Assembly (NCBI RefSeq): GCF_900100185.1
Contig: NZ_FNEN01000006.1
Location: forward strand, 103,992-162,859
Direction: 5' to 3'
Origin: Natribacillus halophilus
Lineage (GTDB): Bacteria > Bacillota > Bacilli > Bacillales > Marinococcaceae
Length of the DNA stretch: 58,868 nucleotides
Below, piece by piece: positions 1-7,379 of this stretch. The notes beneath the pieces are model-generated. The model saw only the letters and a list, made by a program, of their open reading frames with translations. It did no database searches and was not told the DNA's origin. Made by a program: the position numbers and the translations under genes. The first letter of the stretch is position 1, and every line of letters starts with the position of its first letter.

Positions 1-75
1 CCCTCTGTAGCCGGGGGAACCGACCCGAGAGGGATCAGAGGTACCATGTGCCCGACTTTGACGAAACCGTGCTCA
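1..75. repeat. Edge of a 52-bp-period repeat array
   Basis: The first bases match the array at 41455-41740. A CCCTC box at base 1 is followed 29 bases later by AGGGATCAG, the same spacing as in that array, and then by a degenerate half unit. The array probably continues to the left of the window. No coding potential is seen. Confidence 0.6.
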
Positions 76-137
76 TCTAGGCCGTTACCGTCTCTTTTTC
101 ATTGTTCACGCCCATTTTATCACACCCTTCACGGAAA

Positions 138-168
138 AAACCCGGAGAAAATGTCTTTCCCCGGGTTT
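138..168 (-). terminator. Intrinsic terminator of the opuAC-like remnant
   Basis: An AAACCCGG/CCGGGTTT stem with a run of T on the minus strand lies directly after the stop of the decayed binding-protein gene. It was probably that gene's original terminator. Confidence 0.6.
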
Positions 169-171
169 CTA

Positions 172-363
172 CTACTCTTCCAGATCCTCAATAGAATCAA
201 TATCCATATATTCCGGTACAACTAAACCGATACCAGCTCCGCCTTCCACATGCGGACCTAAATCTCGCCTTTTACTTGTTCATAATATGTCCCGTGCATT
301 CTCGGTAAGCATGCCCCTGTCATGGCCTCAGCATCCCCAGTTCCTACGATAAACAATCCCCCT
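172..363 (-). pseudogene. Remnant of a glycine betaine ABC transporter binding protein (OpuAC-type), C-terminus only
   Basis: No intact ORF is present. Read on the minus strand, the DNA gives two consecutive pieces in different frames. One has ACLPRMHGTYYEQVKGEI and the other LGPHVEGGAGIGLVVPEYMD, ending IDSIEDLEE and a stop. Together they resemble the second lobe of OpuAC/ProX-type betaine-binding proteins, with the LP-x2-HG-x-YYEQ segment and a late VPEYM-x-I-x-SIEDL segment. The frame breaks near 262-270 and everything upstream is missing. A terminator follows the stop. The MFS gene at 378 begins just beyond the break, so a deletion or insertion probably removed the front. Family assignment is from memory of the motifs. 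Confidence 0.5.
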
Positions 364-377
364 TTAAGTGATTATCT

Positions 378-1517
378 CTATTTTTTAATCTTTTTCGGTC
401 CGAGAATCATTGCGACAATACCTACGAAACCATAGATAACGAAGGTGAACGTAAATCCACCAAAATCAATCAGCATACCCGCGAATACGGACCCTATGAC
501 TTGCCCGACAGCCAGGAGTAAAAAAGGCGTACCGATCCCTAAAGAAGCATTGGTAATAAACACCCGTATGCCCCAAACCATCAACACACCGGTAATAAAA
601 ATATACGACACCCCAAACAACGCAGCCGAAAGGTAGGACGCCACCCATTGTTCCGGAAGCCAAGCAAGCAATAAAGAAGCCGTTCCGATAATGAGACTCC
701 CCCACTTATACGCCCACGGAAGTCCGAAGTGTTGAATGAGCGAACCGGAGAAGCCGCCCAATATCCCAAAGAGCCCGATGATGATCCAAAACAGCGAGAG
801 CTGCCAGCTGCTATAAGCACCGGTCGTTTCAAGAAAATCGATGGCAAACGTCCAAAACGTTGCCGTGGATATGCCAAGCGTCGTCGCGCAAATGATCAAA
901 GGGATGGCGCCTTCCACGCCTCTTATAGAGAACTGCCCGATTTCAAACGATACGCGCGGTCTATCTCCGAGCCGAGGGATCACCTTTGCATTCCATATGA
1001 GGGCAATAAGCGCAATCAGCGCATAGATAAAATAAGTTAATCGCCACTCTGATGCCAGCACAAGCGCCCCTGCACCCGAAAGGGCAAGGCCGATGCTGGT
1101 ACCGGCATTAATCCACGTATTGGCCCGCCCTTGCATTTTCTCTTTGATCCAAAGCGAGATCGCGGCCCCGTAGGGCGGCGACACAAGACCTGTGCTTCCG
1201 CCGGCAAACAGAACACCTAAAGCTAAAATCCACACATTGGGCGACGCCCCCATGATTAATAAACCGATGAACGCGGAAGTTCCCGCAGTAAGGATCATGA
1301 AACGGGGGCCCTTGTTGGTCGTTAAGACAACCGTAGAGTAAACAATCGCAAAGCAATAAGCGATATAGAATAGCGAAGAGATGATACCAGACATAGATGA
1401 GGACATTTCCAGGTCCTGACTGATATTTGGAAGCAACAATCCGTAGCTGAATCGTGCAAACCCATAGGCAACGGCGATCATTGTAATTCCTGGAAGAACC
1501 AATCTTGAAAACTTCAT
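378..1517 (-). CDS. MFS transporter, YbfB/YjiJ-like
   Basis: A twelve-helix major facilitator of 379 residues, probably a drug or metabolite exporter in the cytoplasmic membrane. The N-terminus has the GITMIAVAYGFARFSYGLLLP helix typical of the YbfB/YjiJ group, and GRANTWINAGTSIGLALSG falls near the middle. The start at 1517 is chosen because GGAGAGG lies 5 bases upstream; an in-frame ATG at 1538 has no such site. The tetR gene lies immediately upstream on the same strand, and two copies of an AACGACCTTT motif sit in the gap, so TetR-type repression is likely. The substrate cannot be told from sequence. Confidence 0.8.
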   Translation of the reverse strand: MKFSRLVLPGITMIAVAYGFARFSYGLLLPNISQDLEMSSSMSGIISSLFYIAYCFAIVYSTVVLTTNKGPRFMILTAGTSAFIGLLIMGASPNVWILALGVLFAGGSTGLVSPPYGAAISLWIKEKMQGRANTWINAGTSIGLALSGAGALVLASEWRLTYFIYALIALIALIWNAKVIPRLGDRPRVSFEIGQFSIRGVEGAIPLIICATTLGISTATFWTFAIDFLETTGAYSSWQLSLFWIIIGLFGILGGFSGSLIQHFGLPWAYKWGSLIIGTASLLLAWLPEQWVASYLSAALFGVSYIFITGVLMVWGIRVFITNASLGIGTPFLLLAVGQVIGSVFAGMLIDFGGFTFTFVIYGFVGIVAMILGPKKIKK

Positions 1518-1545
1518 GATATCCTCTCCACCATTCATGAATATA

Positions 1546-1612
1546 TATAACGACCTTTATATTTATTGCGCAAAAAATACGATGCGCGAACTATATAAAA
1601 CGACCTTTCTAT
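1546..1612 (-). promoter_or_regulatory. Two TetR-type operator copies ahead of the MFS gene
   Basis: Two sites, 1546-1561 and 1594-1612, share TATAA(AA)CGACCTTT(C)TA, an imperfect palindrome with A/T-rich arms. A third copy lies in front of tetR at 2197-2214. Finding the motif only around this regulator and its neighbour supports an operator role. Binding itself is inference. Confidence 0.6.
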
Positions 1613-1636
1613 TTTCAGGGCGAAAAATCACGATGG

Positions 1637-2182
1637 CTAATAAACGATTCTTTTTGCCATCGCCATCGCATATTCCGTCGCTTTTTCTACCCCGATCAAC
1701 GTTGTCATCGATGTCGTTCCTTCAAGCAGTAGTGTAAAATAATGGGCTAAATCACTATGATCGTCTTCGCCGATCCGTTTGGCCAACATTTGAAAATACC
1801 GTAACAGTCTTGACTTGTGCGACCGGGCAATATTTTCAATATCATTATTGGCCCCCGAATAATCTTCAATCGCCCGTAAAAACATATCCCCTTGATAGGA
1901 CTCTTCTGCCAGCCATTTTCCATGGGCTTCAACAGCAGAAAGAAAAGGCGTTTCGATTTCGTCCTGCACCAGAGCATCCAAATACGACCAATATCGTTCT
2001 TCTCTTTGCTTTAAAACCTCCTCCACGAGATGTTCTTTAGAGGAAAAGTGGTTATAAAGCGTCATGGTCGCTACATTGGCTTCACTAATAATTTGCTTAA
2101 GCCCGACTCCTCGAAATCCATGTTCATAAAAAAGTCTTTCTGCTGCATTCAAAAGATCCGCTTTTTTTACCGGTGTATTCAT
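1637..2182 (-). CDS. TetR/AcrR family transcriptional repressor
   Basis: A 181-residue regulator. The N-terminal helix-turn-helix reads LLNAAERLFYEHGFRGVGLK followed by VATMTLYNHFSSKEHLVEEV, the usual TetR DNA-binding domain over residues 1-55; the rest is a helical ligand-binding domain with no recognisable ligand signature. The start at 2182 is preferred over the ATG two codons earlier because AAGGGG then has normal spacing. It probably represses itself and the downstream MFS gene through the AACGACCTTT sites. The inducer is unknown. Confidence 0.85.
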   Translation of the reverse strand: MNTPVKKADLLNAAERLFYEHGFRGVGLKQIISEANVATMTLYNHFSSKEHLVEEVLKQREERYWSYLDALVQDEIETPFLSAVEAHGKWLAEESYQGDMFLRAIEDYSGANNDIENIARSHKSRLLRYFQMLAKRIGEDDHSDLAHYFTLLLEGTTSMTTLIGVEKATEYAMAMAKRIVY

Positions 2183-2196
2183 ACCCATCCCCTTTT

Positions 2197-2214
2197 ATAT
2201 AGAACGACCTTTCC
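2197..2214 (-). promoter_or_regulatory. TetR-type operator copy ahead of tetR
   Basis: ATATAGAACGACCTTTCC is the third copy of the motif found in front of the MFS gene. It lies 15 bases upstream of the tetR start, a position consistent with autoregulation. Confidence 0.55.
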
Positions 2215-2295
2215 AGAACCTAAGATAACACTTTTTATTTCTATGATCAATAGCTTAGATATACATGGGCTGGGGGAAACATTGTATGGATATTT

Positions 2296-2450
2296 TTCGG
2301 ACAATTTTTACTGCTTGCCTACTCGCTTTGTCCGAATAAACCCCTATTTCGGACATTTTTTTACCGATCGATCCCGTTTGTGTCCTTATGGGCCTCCCAT
2401 TCGGACAATTTTGCCTTTTCAGCCCCTTCTTTTGTCCAAAAAGATCATTC
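2296..2450. repeat. Three-unit repeat array with exact 52-bp period
   Basis: TTCGGACA occurs at 2296, 2348 and 2400, exactly 52 bp apart, each followed by a T-rich run. Inverse copies (TTTGTCCGAA and diverged forms) lie between, so one linker plus arms forms a palindrome TTGTCCGAA-N11-TTCGGACAT. It lies in the roughly 800-bp stretch between tetR and the reductase gene. The period equals that of the other arrays in the window, though the sequence is different. Confidence 0.75.
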
Positions 2451-2614
2451 CATAAGCGCCCCGATCGGAATAGTGTTATCCAGAAAAATACCCTTTGGAG
2501 TCACCATATCCAAAGGGATAAAACAGTATAACTTTTTTATAAATCGTCAGATTTTTTCACAAATAGTTAAGCTTTATTTTAAGTCTACATGCAGCCACAT
2601 CATGATTCCATTCA

Positions 2615-2821
2615 TTACCGGTATTCATGCAGATTACCTAATGGGCCTGATCCTGGTGCTAATGATTCCGCCATAAGTTGTGTTTCAGGTGCATACTCGA
2701 ACCCTTGCGGATCACTTTGTGGGTCGTAATATGTGTTAGCTATAGATTCAGAAGGTGCCGAAATGCTGAAAATAAGCCCTTAGGATTATGCACCAATACC
2801 AACCTTCAAAAAACGTCTCAT
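2615..2821 (-). pseudogene. Small secreted-protein-like gene with two in-frame stops
   Basis: One minus-strand frame starts MRRFLKVGIGA, meets TAA-TCC-TAA, then continues in the same frame as GLIFSISAPSESIANTYYDP and on to APGSGPLGNLHEYR and a stop, 69 codons in all. The front resembles a signal peptide (basic start, hydrophobic GLIFS, small residues) interrupted by the two stops. A GGAAG box precedes the ATG. The family is not recognised. It could be a nonsense-inactivated gene or chance; the coherent frame on both sides of the stops favours the former. Confidence 0.35.
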
Positions 2822-2857
2822 AACTTCCAAAACACTCCTTTAAAAATACTTAAAGGC

Positions 2858-2965
2858 TCATTCTCTGATCACAAATTTCTTATCATTCATATTGTTTAGA
2901 AATTTATTTACGTTGTATTCCAAATGACCAAAGTGGCGCAATGCGCTCGTTGAGTCATCATTCAT
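2858..2965 (-). CDS. Possible 35-residue ORF downstream of the reductase
   Basis: A short minus-strand ORF beginning MNDDSTSALRHFGHLEY and ending KKFVIRE. A GAGGTAGAG box lies just upstream of its ATG, and it starts 22 bases after the stop of the reductase gene, so it could be translated from the same transcript. No family is recognised. It could be a remnant of a longer gene. Confidence 0.3.
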   Translation of the reverse strand: MNDDSTSALRHFGHLEYNVNKFLNNMNDKKFVIRE

Positions 2966-2987
2966 CTCTACCTCAATTATGAATTTA

Positions 2988-3533
2988 CTACGGTCTTGTG
3001 CTCCAGGGGTATAATGTTCCAACAATGGTTTGCTTCTTATCATAATGGATGGCTGAAATAACACCATTGGAAATCTCTTCATGCGTTAACCACCGTGAAA
3101 CATCCTCTTCAATTTTAAATCCAAGCTGTACATCGCGATACAGGCAGTTCCATGGGACAGTGTATTCGCCTAGAATCGATGGAAGATCATCACTACTGCC
3201 TTTAATGTGAAAAAATCGCCATGGGCGTTTTTGATGGGTAAGCTCATCAAGGATGATAGGTATGGCATCGGATGCGATGCTATGAATCCAAGATACAATA
3301 AGATCAATAGGACCATAAGTTTGAATGGTTTTTCGTAAAAAATGGCTTAAAGCCTCATTATCCTTATAATCTAATGCGACGAGCCTTAAATCACTGTTGT
3401 CATGACCCGGATATAATTGTTCTAACCTGTGTTTGTTTCTCCCGATCACTGATATATGATCTGCATTATTAATAAGCCATTTTGTTGCCCCTGCAAGCAT
3501 CCCTGTTCCGCCAAATACAATGGCATGTTTCAT
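2988..3533 (-). CDS. Short-chain dehydrogenase-like NAD(P)-binding protein
   Basis: A 181-residue Rossmann-fold protein. The first residues, MKHAIVFGGTGMLAGATKWL, carry the GGTGxLxG dinucleotide-binding loop, and HISVIGRNKHRLEQL follows as the second strand with the basic residue expected for NADP. It lacks the YxxxK catalytic pair of classical SDRs and is shorter than the usual 250 residues, so it belongs to the small atypical group found in Bacillus. AAGGAAGGGG precedes the start. It lies 70 bases downstream of the QacA-type pump on the same strand. The substrate is unknown. Confidence 0.65.
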   Translation of the reverse strand: MKHAIVFGGTGMLAGATKWLINNADHISVIGRNKHRLEQLYPGHDNSDLRLVALDYKDNEALSHFLRKTIQTYGPIDLIVSWIHSIASDAIPIILDELTHQKRPWRFFHIKGSSDDLPSILGEYTVPWNCLYRDVQLGFKIEEDVSRWLTHEEISNGVISAIHYDKKQTIVGTLYPWSTRP

Positions 3534-3603
3534 AAAATCCCCTTCCTTTCGGTATTATCCAGCCACACCAGCGTTAATTCACTTAAGATGGGTAGCTTTC
3601 ATT

Positions 3604-5181
3604 TCAAAATGATGTTTCCTGTTCATTAGATGCTTTATCTTCTTGTCTTACATGTCTGAGCTTCCATACAATGAATATCATTAAGACAAACAAACCGATT
3701 CCGGCTATTCCAAATACAGCTTGAAGCGCAACTGTAAAAGACGATTGTACAGCTTGAAGCATTTCCGGGTACCCTTCTGCTGCTGCAACTGCCGCACCAA
3801 CGCTTTCCATGGACGCGTTTGCGATTTCCGAAGGTACCTCGGAGGGAAGGGAACTCGCTAAAACCCCACGGTAAACGAGCATCCCCAAACTTCCAATGAA
3901 TGCAATACTCAATACAGAACCAAGTCCAGTGCTGACATCGCTCATCGCTGAAGCAGTACCGGCACGTTCTTGCGGAACACTAGAGATAATTTGCTCACTT
4001 GCAATCGTCATTGTAGGTCCTCCGCCAAATCCAAGAAGTGATACACCAATAATAAGGATAATTGCTCCAGCATCATGTACAGTTAACATGATAAGTAACA
4101 CGCCGCCTGCCGCAGTAAGAAGGCCGGACACCATGGCGTATGCCGGGCGCATCCACCGTGTAAGTATCGGGGATATTAAAGTACCGGCCATAGACAGGAG
4201 TGCAGGGATGATCAGCAGAAGTCCTGCCTCTGTTGGAGTGAGTCCAACAACGGCTTGCAAATGTTGTGCAAAAAGCATATCTGCCCCAGTCGTTACAAGT
4301 AATACGACCGTCACAGCGATCAATGAAAAACTAAAGTCGGGGATCCGAAACATGTGCAAATCCAACAATGGGTCTTCCGTGTTCATCTGTCGCTTAATAA
4401 ACAGAACTCCGACCGCTATTCCAATCACTACCGACCCACCGTAAAGCATGTTGAATCCATCGTTAGCCATTTCCTGTAATCCGAAAATCAATGTTACCAA
4501 TGCCAATGAAGACAACAGAACACTAACAAAATCCATAGGCTTCGAATCCTTGTTGCGATACTCAGGAAGAAGGGGTGATGCTGCTAACAATCCAATGGCA
4601 ACCGGAACATTGACAAGAAATACTGCCCCCCACCACAAATAATCCAAAAGTAGGCCGCCCATTGGAGGTCCTAAGGCCATACCTGCAGAAAATGCGCTGA
4701 GATTAATAGCGATTGCTACTGAAAATTGCTTCCGATCGAAAAACATATTCCGCAATAATGACATCGTGGACGGCATCACTGTTGCAGTCGCTACACCAAG
4801 AAGTGCTCGTGTAGCAATCAACATCCAGGCTTCTGTCGAAAATGCCGCGATAAGGGAAGCTACTCCATATACCGTTACACCGATCATTAGCAGACGCCTC
4901 CTACCGATGCTATCGCCTAGACGGCCCATCGTTAGCGCAAACCCTACAGCCAGCAATTCACCAATGTGAATAATCCATAGCATTTGTGTACTGCTCGGTG
5001 CCAGGTCAGCAGCAATCGAAGGCGTAGCGAGGAACAGAACGGTCATATCTGTAGCGAGCATGAAAACCGCCAATGTCAACGCTCCTAACCCCAACCACTC
5101 GCGCCATGTTGCCCGGGGAGGATGGTCTTCTACTGATTGGTTACGATCCTCTGTTGTCGTTGTCTGATTCTCCATTGTCAT
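3604..5181 (-). CDS. MFS drug exporter, DHA2 (QacA/SmvA) family
   Basis: A 525-residue protein of the size expected for a 14-helix DHA2 proton antiporter. It has the TM1 sequence LAVFMLATDMTVLFLATPSI, the loop motif GRLGDSIGRRRLL, and ALGPPMGGLLLDYLWWGAVF matching antiporter motif C and the following helix. Relatives are QacA, SmvA and LfrA, which export quaternary ammonium and dye cations. The start overlaps the end of the NmrA gene by 41 bases, so the two are co-transcribed. AAGGTGAT precedes the ATG. A Gly/Ala-rich loop near residues 450-480 is unusually acidic. The exact substrate is inference. Confidence 0.8.
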   Translation of the reverse strand: MTMENQTTTTEDRNQSVEDHPPRATWREWLGLGALTLAVFMLATDMTVLFLATPSIAADLAPSSTQMLWIIHIGELLAVGFALTMGRLGDSIGRRRLLMIGVTVYGVASLIAAFSTEAWMLIATRALLGVATATVMPSTMSLLRNMFFDRKQFSVAIAINLSAFSAGMALGPPMGGLLLDYLWWGAVFLVNVPVAIGLLAASPLLPEYRNKDSKPMDFVSVLLSSLALVTLIFGLQEMANDGFNMLYGGSVVIGIAVGVLFIKRQMNTEDPLLDLHMFRIPDFSFSLIAVTVVLLVTTGADMLFAQHLQAVVGLTPTEAGLLLIIPALLSMAGTLISPILTRWMRPAYAMVSGLLTAAGGVLLIMLTVHDAGAIILIIGVSLLGFGGGPTMTIASEQIISSVPQERAGTASAMSDVSTGLGSVLSIAFIGSLGMLVYRGVLASSLPSEVPSEIANASMESVGAAVAAAEGYPEMLQAVQSSFTVALQAVFGIAGIGLFVLMIFIVWKLRHVRQEDKASNEQETSF

Positions 5182-6004
5182 TATCTATCACCTTCCATAC
5201 ATGCAAGTGATCTCTGACCCACTGCTTAAAGGTACGCGCAGGTTGCCCCGTAATCTTCTCAACAGTTGGGACCACCGTGTAGGCCATCTTTGGCGGATCA
5301 GTGAACCAGTTGATCACCATTTCGATATGCTCTTCCGGAATGTTCTCTTTCTGCATTCTTGCGCGAGCCTGCTTTTCCGTAAGCTCAATGAATTGAATAT
5401 CACGCTCCATGACTGCACTGATGATCTGAACTTTCTCGCGAACAGTCAACACCTCCGGACCCGACAACGTGTATGTCTTACCTGTATGTCCATTTTCAAG
5501 TAACGTTCTGACAGCCACGTTTGCGATATCAGCTTCATGAATCAAGGCACTCAACGAGTTTCCGAATGCCTCTCGAACCACACCCTCTGCTCGGATGGAG
5601 TCGCTCCAATCGATTGCGTTGGCCATGAACTCAACCGGATGAAGTTGGGTCCAAGCAATACCACTGGCTTCCACAGCTTGCTCCACTGATCCTTTCTCAC
5701 CACTCCATACAACGGTAATATGCTGTACGTTATATTCCTCAGCGAGTTGAATGATTGCATGACCCGGGAGTGGGCTGTACTCCTCCCCACCTACAGTGAC
5801 CAAAAATATACGATCGGCTCTAGCGAATACTGGCGAAAGCGTCTCGGGAGTAAAGAGATCTCCTTGAACAACCTCTACCCCGTCGGGCATACGTGCTTTT
5901 TCAGGGTTACGGGTTAAGGCCAATACCTGCTTACCTGCCTTGTGAAGTCGATCGACCACATGGCGACCAACGTTACCAGTCGCCCCTGTTACTAAAATCG
6001 TCAT
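5141..6004 (-). CDS. NmrA-like NAD(P)-binding reductase
   Basis: A 287-residue atypical SDR. MTILVTGATGNVGRHVVDRL has the GATGxxG loop, and ALTRNPEKARMPDGVEVVQG is the typical second strand and linker of NmrA/QOR2-like proteins, which bind NAD(P)H and act as reductases or redox sensors. AAAGGATG precedes the start. The C-terminus ends in an Asn/Asp/Ser-rich tail that overlaps the start of the downstream MFS gene, which suggests translational coupling. Neighbouring reductase genes on the same strand point to a quinone or electrophile detoxification cluster, but no substrate is shown. Confidence 0.7.
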   Translation of the reverse strand: MTILVTGATGNVGRHVVDRLHKAGKQVLALTRNPEKARMPDGVEVVQGDLFTPETLSPVFARADRIFLVTVGGEEYSPLPGHAIIQLAEEYNVQHITVVWSGEKGSVEQAVEASGIAWTQLHPVEFMANAIDWSDSIRAEGVVREAFGNSLSALIHEADIANVAVRTLLENGHTGKTYTLSGPEVLTVREKVQIISAVMERDIQFIELTEKQARARMQKENIPEEHIEMVINWFTDPPKMAYTVVPTVEKITGQPARTFKQWVRDHLHVWKVIDNDNGESDNDNRGS

Positions 6005-6063
6005 TTTTTATCATCCTTTCATCCATATTCCTATCCATCCATTGCTGAAATAGGCTGTAAATC

Positions 6064-6600
6064 TTATCGTAAAGTTTTTAATGCCCCGCTCCACGCGACC
6101 ATCTCATCCAACATGACATTGACATTGTTAATGTGTAATTCAGCTGGCTTAAATACTGTAAAATCCTCGAAATCTGTAAATATAGATAATGTTGGATGTT
6201 TGCGGACGTCGGCAACTTTCAACTCTCCTAAGATACCGCGTAAATGTTCAGCTGCACGAGCGCCACCTGTTGATCCATAGCTGACGATCCCGGCTGCTTT
6301 ATTGCTCCATTCGCCATGCGCGGAATCAAGGGCATATTTTAATACAGCTGGGATGCTGTGATTGTACTCCGGGACAATAAATACAAATCCATCCAGACTG
6401 TATAGTGTCTCTGACCAGGCAATGAATACCGGTTCTTGACCGGTGCCTTCCAAGGGAAGTTTATAGTCAGCAATATCTACGATTTCATAGTTTGCATCTC
6501 TTCGTTGGTCAGCTAATTCTTTGACCCAATGTCCTACTTGTGGACTTACTCGTCCTGGACGTGTGCTTCCCAAAATAATGCCGATGTTTAAAGTTTGCAT
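6064..6600 (-). CDS. NADPH-dependent FMN reductase (azoreductase-like)
   Basis: A 178-residue flavodoxin-fold protein. IGIILGSTRPGRVSPQVGHW is the phosphate-binding loop of the FMN_red family, and FIVPEYNHSIPAVLKYALD is the conserved PEYN flavin-binding segment. Such enzymes reduce FMN, quinones or azo compounds with NADPH. The start at 6600 has AAGGAGG nearby; the longer TTG form begins inside that ribosome-binding site and is rejected. It is the first gene of the minus-strand cluster leading to nmrA, the QacA-type pump and the SDR, with a 59-base gap to nmrA. Confidence 0.8.
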   Translation of the reverse strand: MQTLNIGIILGSTRPGRVSPQVGHWVKELADQRRDANYEIVDIADYKLPLEGTGQEPVFIAWSETLYSLDGFVFIVPEYNHSIPAVLKYALDSAHGEWSNKAAGIVSYGSTGGARAAEHLRGILGELKVADVRKHPTLSIFTDFEDFTVFKPAELHINNVNVMLDEMVAWSGALKTLR

Positions 6601-6682
6601 CGTAATGTCCTCCTTCAATTGCTTCTATGTATATCATGCCATGTATTTTTTCCGGAAAAATCAATCAATTGTCTAAAAATCC

Positions 6683-6716
6683 CATACAAAAAAGGCCTTA
6701 TCATCGATAAGACCTT
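6683..6716 (-). terminator. Intrinsic terminator after the response regulator
   Basis: AGGTCTTATC and GATAAGGCCT form a stem with a three-base loop, followed on the minus strand by TTTTTT. Confidence 0.8.
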
Positions 6717-6737
6717 TCCTACGACAATCGTCGTACA

Positions 6738-7373
6738 TTATTTTTCGAACCATCTATGCTTCAACGCATGGATCGCTGCTTGCGTGCGATCCTGCACCTC
6801 CATTTTTCCGAGGATACTCGTGATATGTGTTTTCACGGTTTTTTCGGTGATATGCAGGTCAGCGGCCATTTCCTTATTACTTTGTCCGTAAGTGATATGT
6901 TTTAGGATATCGCGCTCCCTTGGAGTTAAAGCATGAAAACTGGCATCATGTTCATCTGCTTTGGCAACATGGGTCATTAACTGGTTCGACACTTGTGGGT
7001 GAAGAGTTGTTTCTCCGCCCATGACAGCAATCATTGCTTCTTCCAAAAAGCTTGGATCCACATCCTTCAGTTGATAGCCACTGGCACCTGCTCGAATCGC
7101 GGGTAATACATGATCCCTGTCTGAAGAACTGGTTAGTATAATAACGTGGATGCCCGGGTGTTTCGCTTTGATGCATTGCGTTGCTTCGATGCCATCCATA
7201 TTCGGCATGATTACATCCATTAACACGATATCCGGCTGCAGTTGTTCCACCTGCTGCAACGCTTCTTTTCCATCCTGAGCTTCACCTACAATCTCGATAT
7301 CTGGACGCGTTTGCAGAAAAAAGCGTAGACCTTTTAATACGACGAGATGATCATCAACGAGCAGTACTTTCAA
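6738..7373 (-). CDS. LuxR/NarL response regulator, AirR/YhcZ-like
   Basis: A 211-residue two-component regulator. The receiver domain covers residues 1-120, with VDDH near the start, the phospho-acceptor Asp in DIVLMDVIMPNMDG, and a conserved Thr and Lys later. The C-terminal LuxR helix-turn-helix reads LTPRERDILKHITYGQSNKE and ITEKTVKTHITSILGKMEVQ. The start codon is TTG with AGGTAGG upstream, 6 bases after the kinase stop, so kinase and regulator form one operon. The closest relatives by pattern are YhcZ of B. subtilis and AirR of Staphylococcus, which respond to oxygen or redox state; that role is inferred. Confidence 0.8.
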   Translation of the reverse strand: MKVLLVDDHLVVLKGLRFFLQTRPDIEIVGEAQDGKEALQQVEQLQPDIVLMDVIMPNMDGIEATQCIKAKHPGIHVIILTSSSDRDHVLPAIRAGASGYQLKDVDPSFLEEAMIAVMGGETTLHPQVSNQLMTHVAKADEHDASFHALTPRERDILKHITYGQSNKEMAADLHITEKTVKTHITSILGKMEVQDRTQAAIHALKHRWFEK

Positions 7374-7379
7374 AGGATA

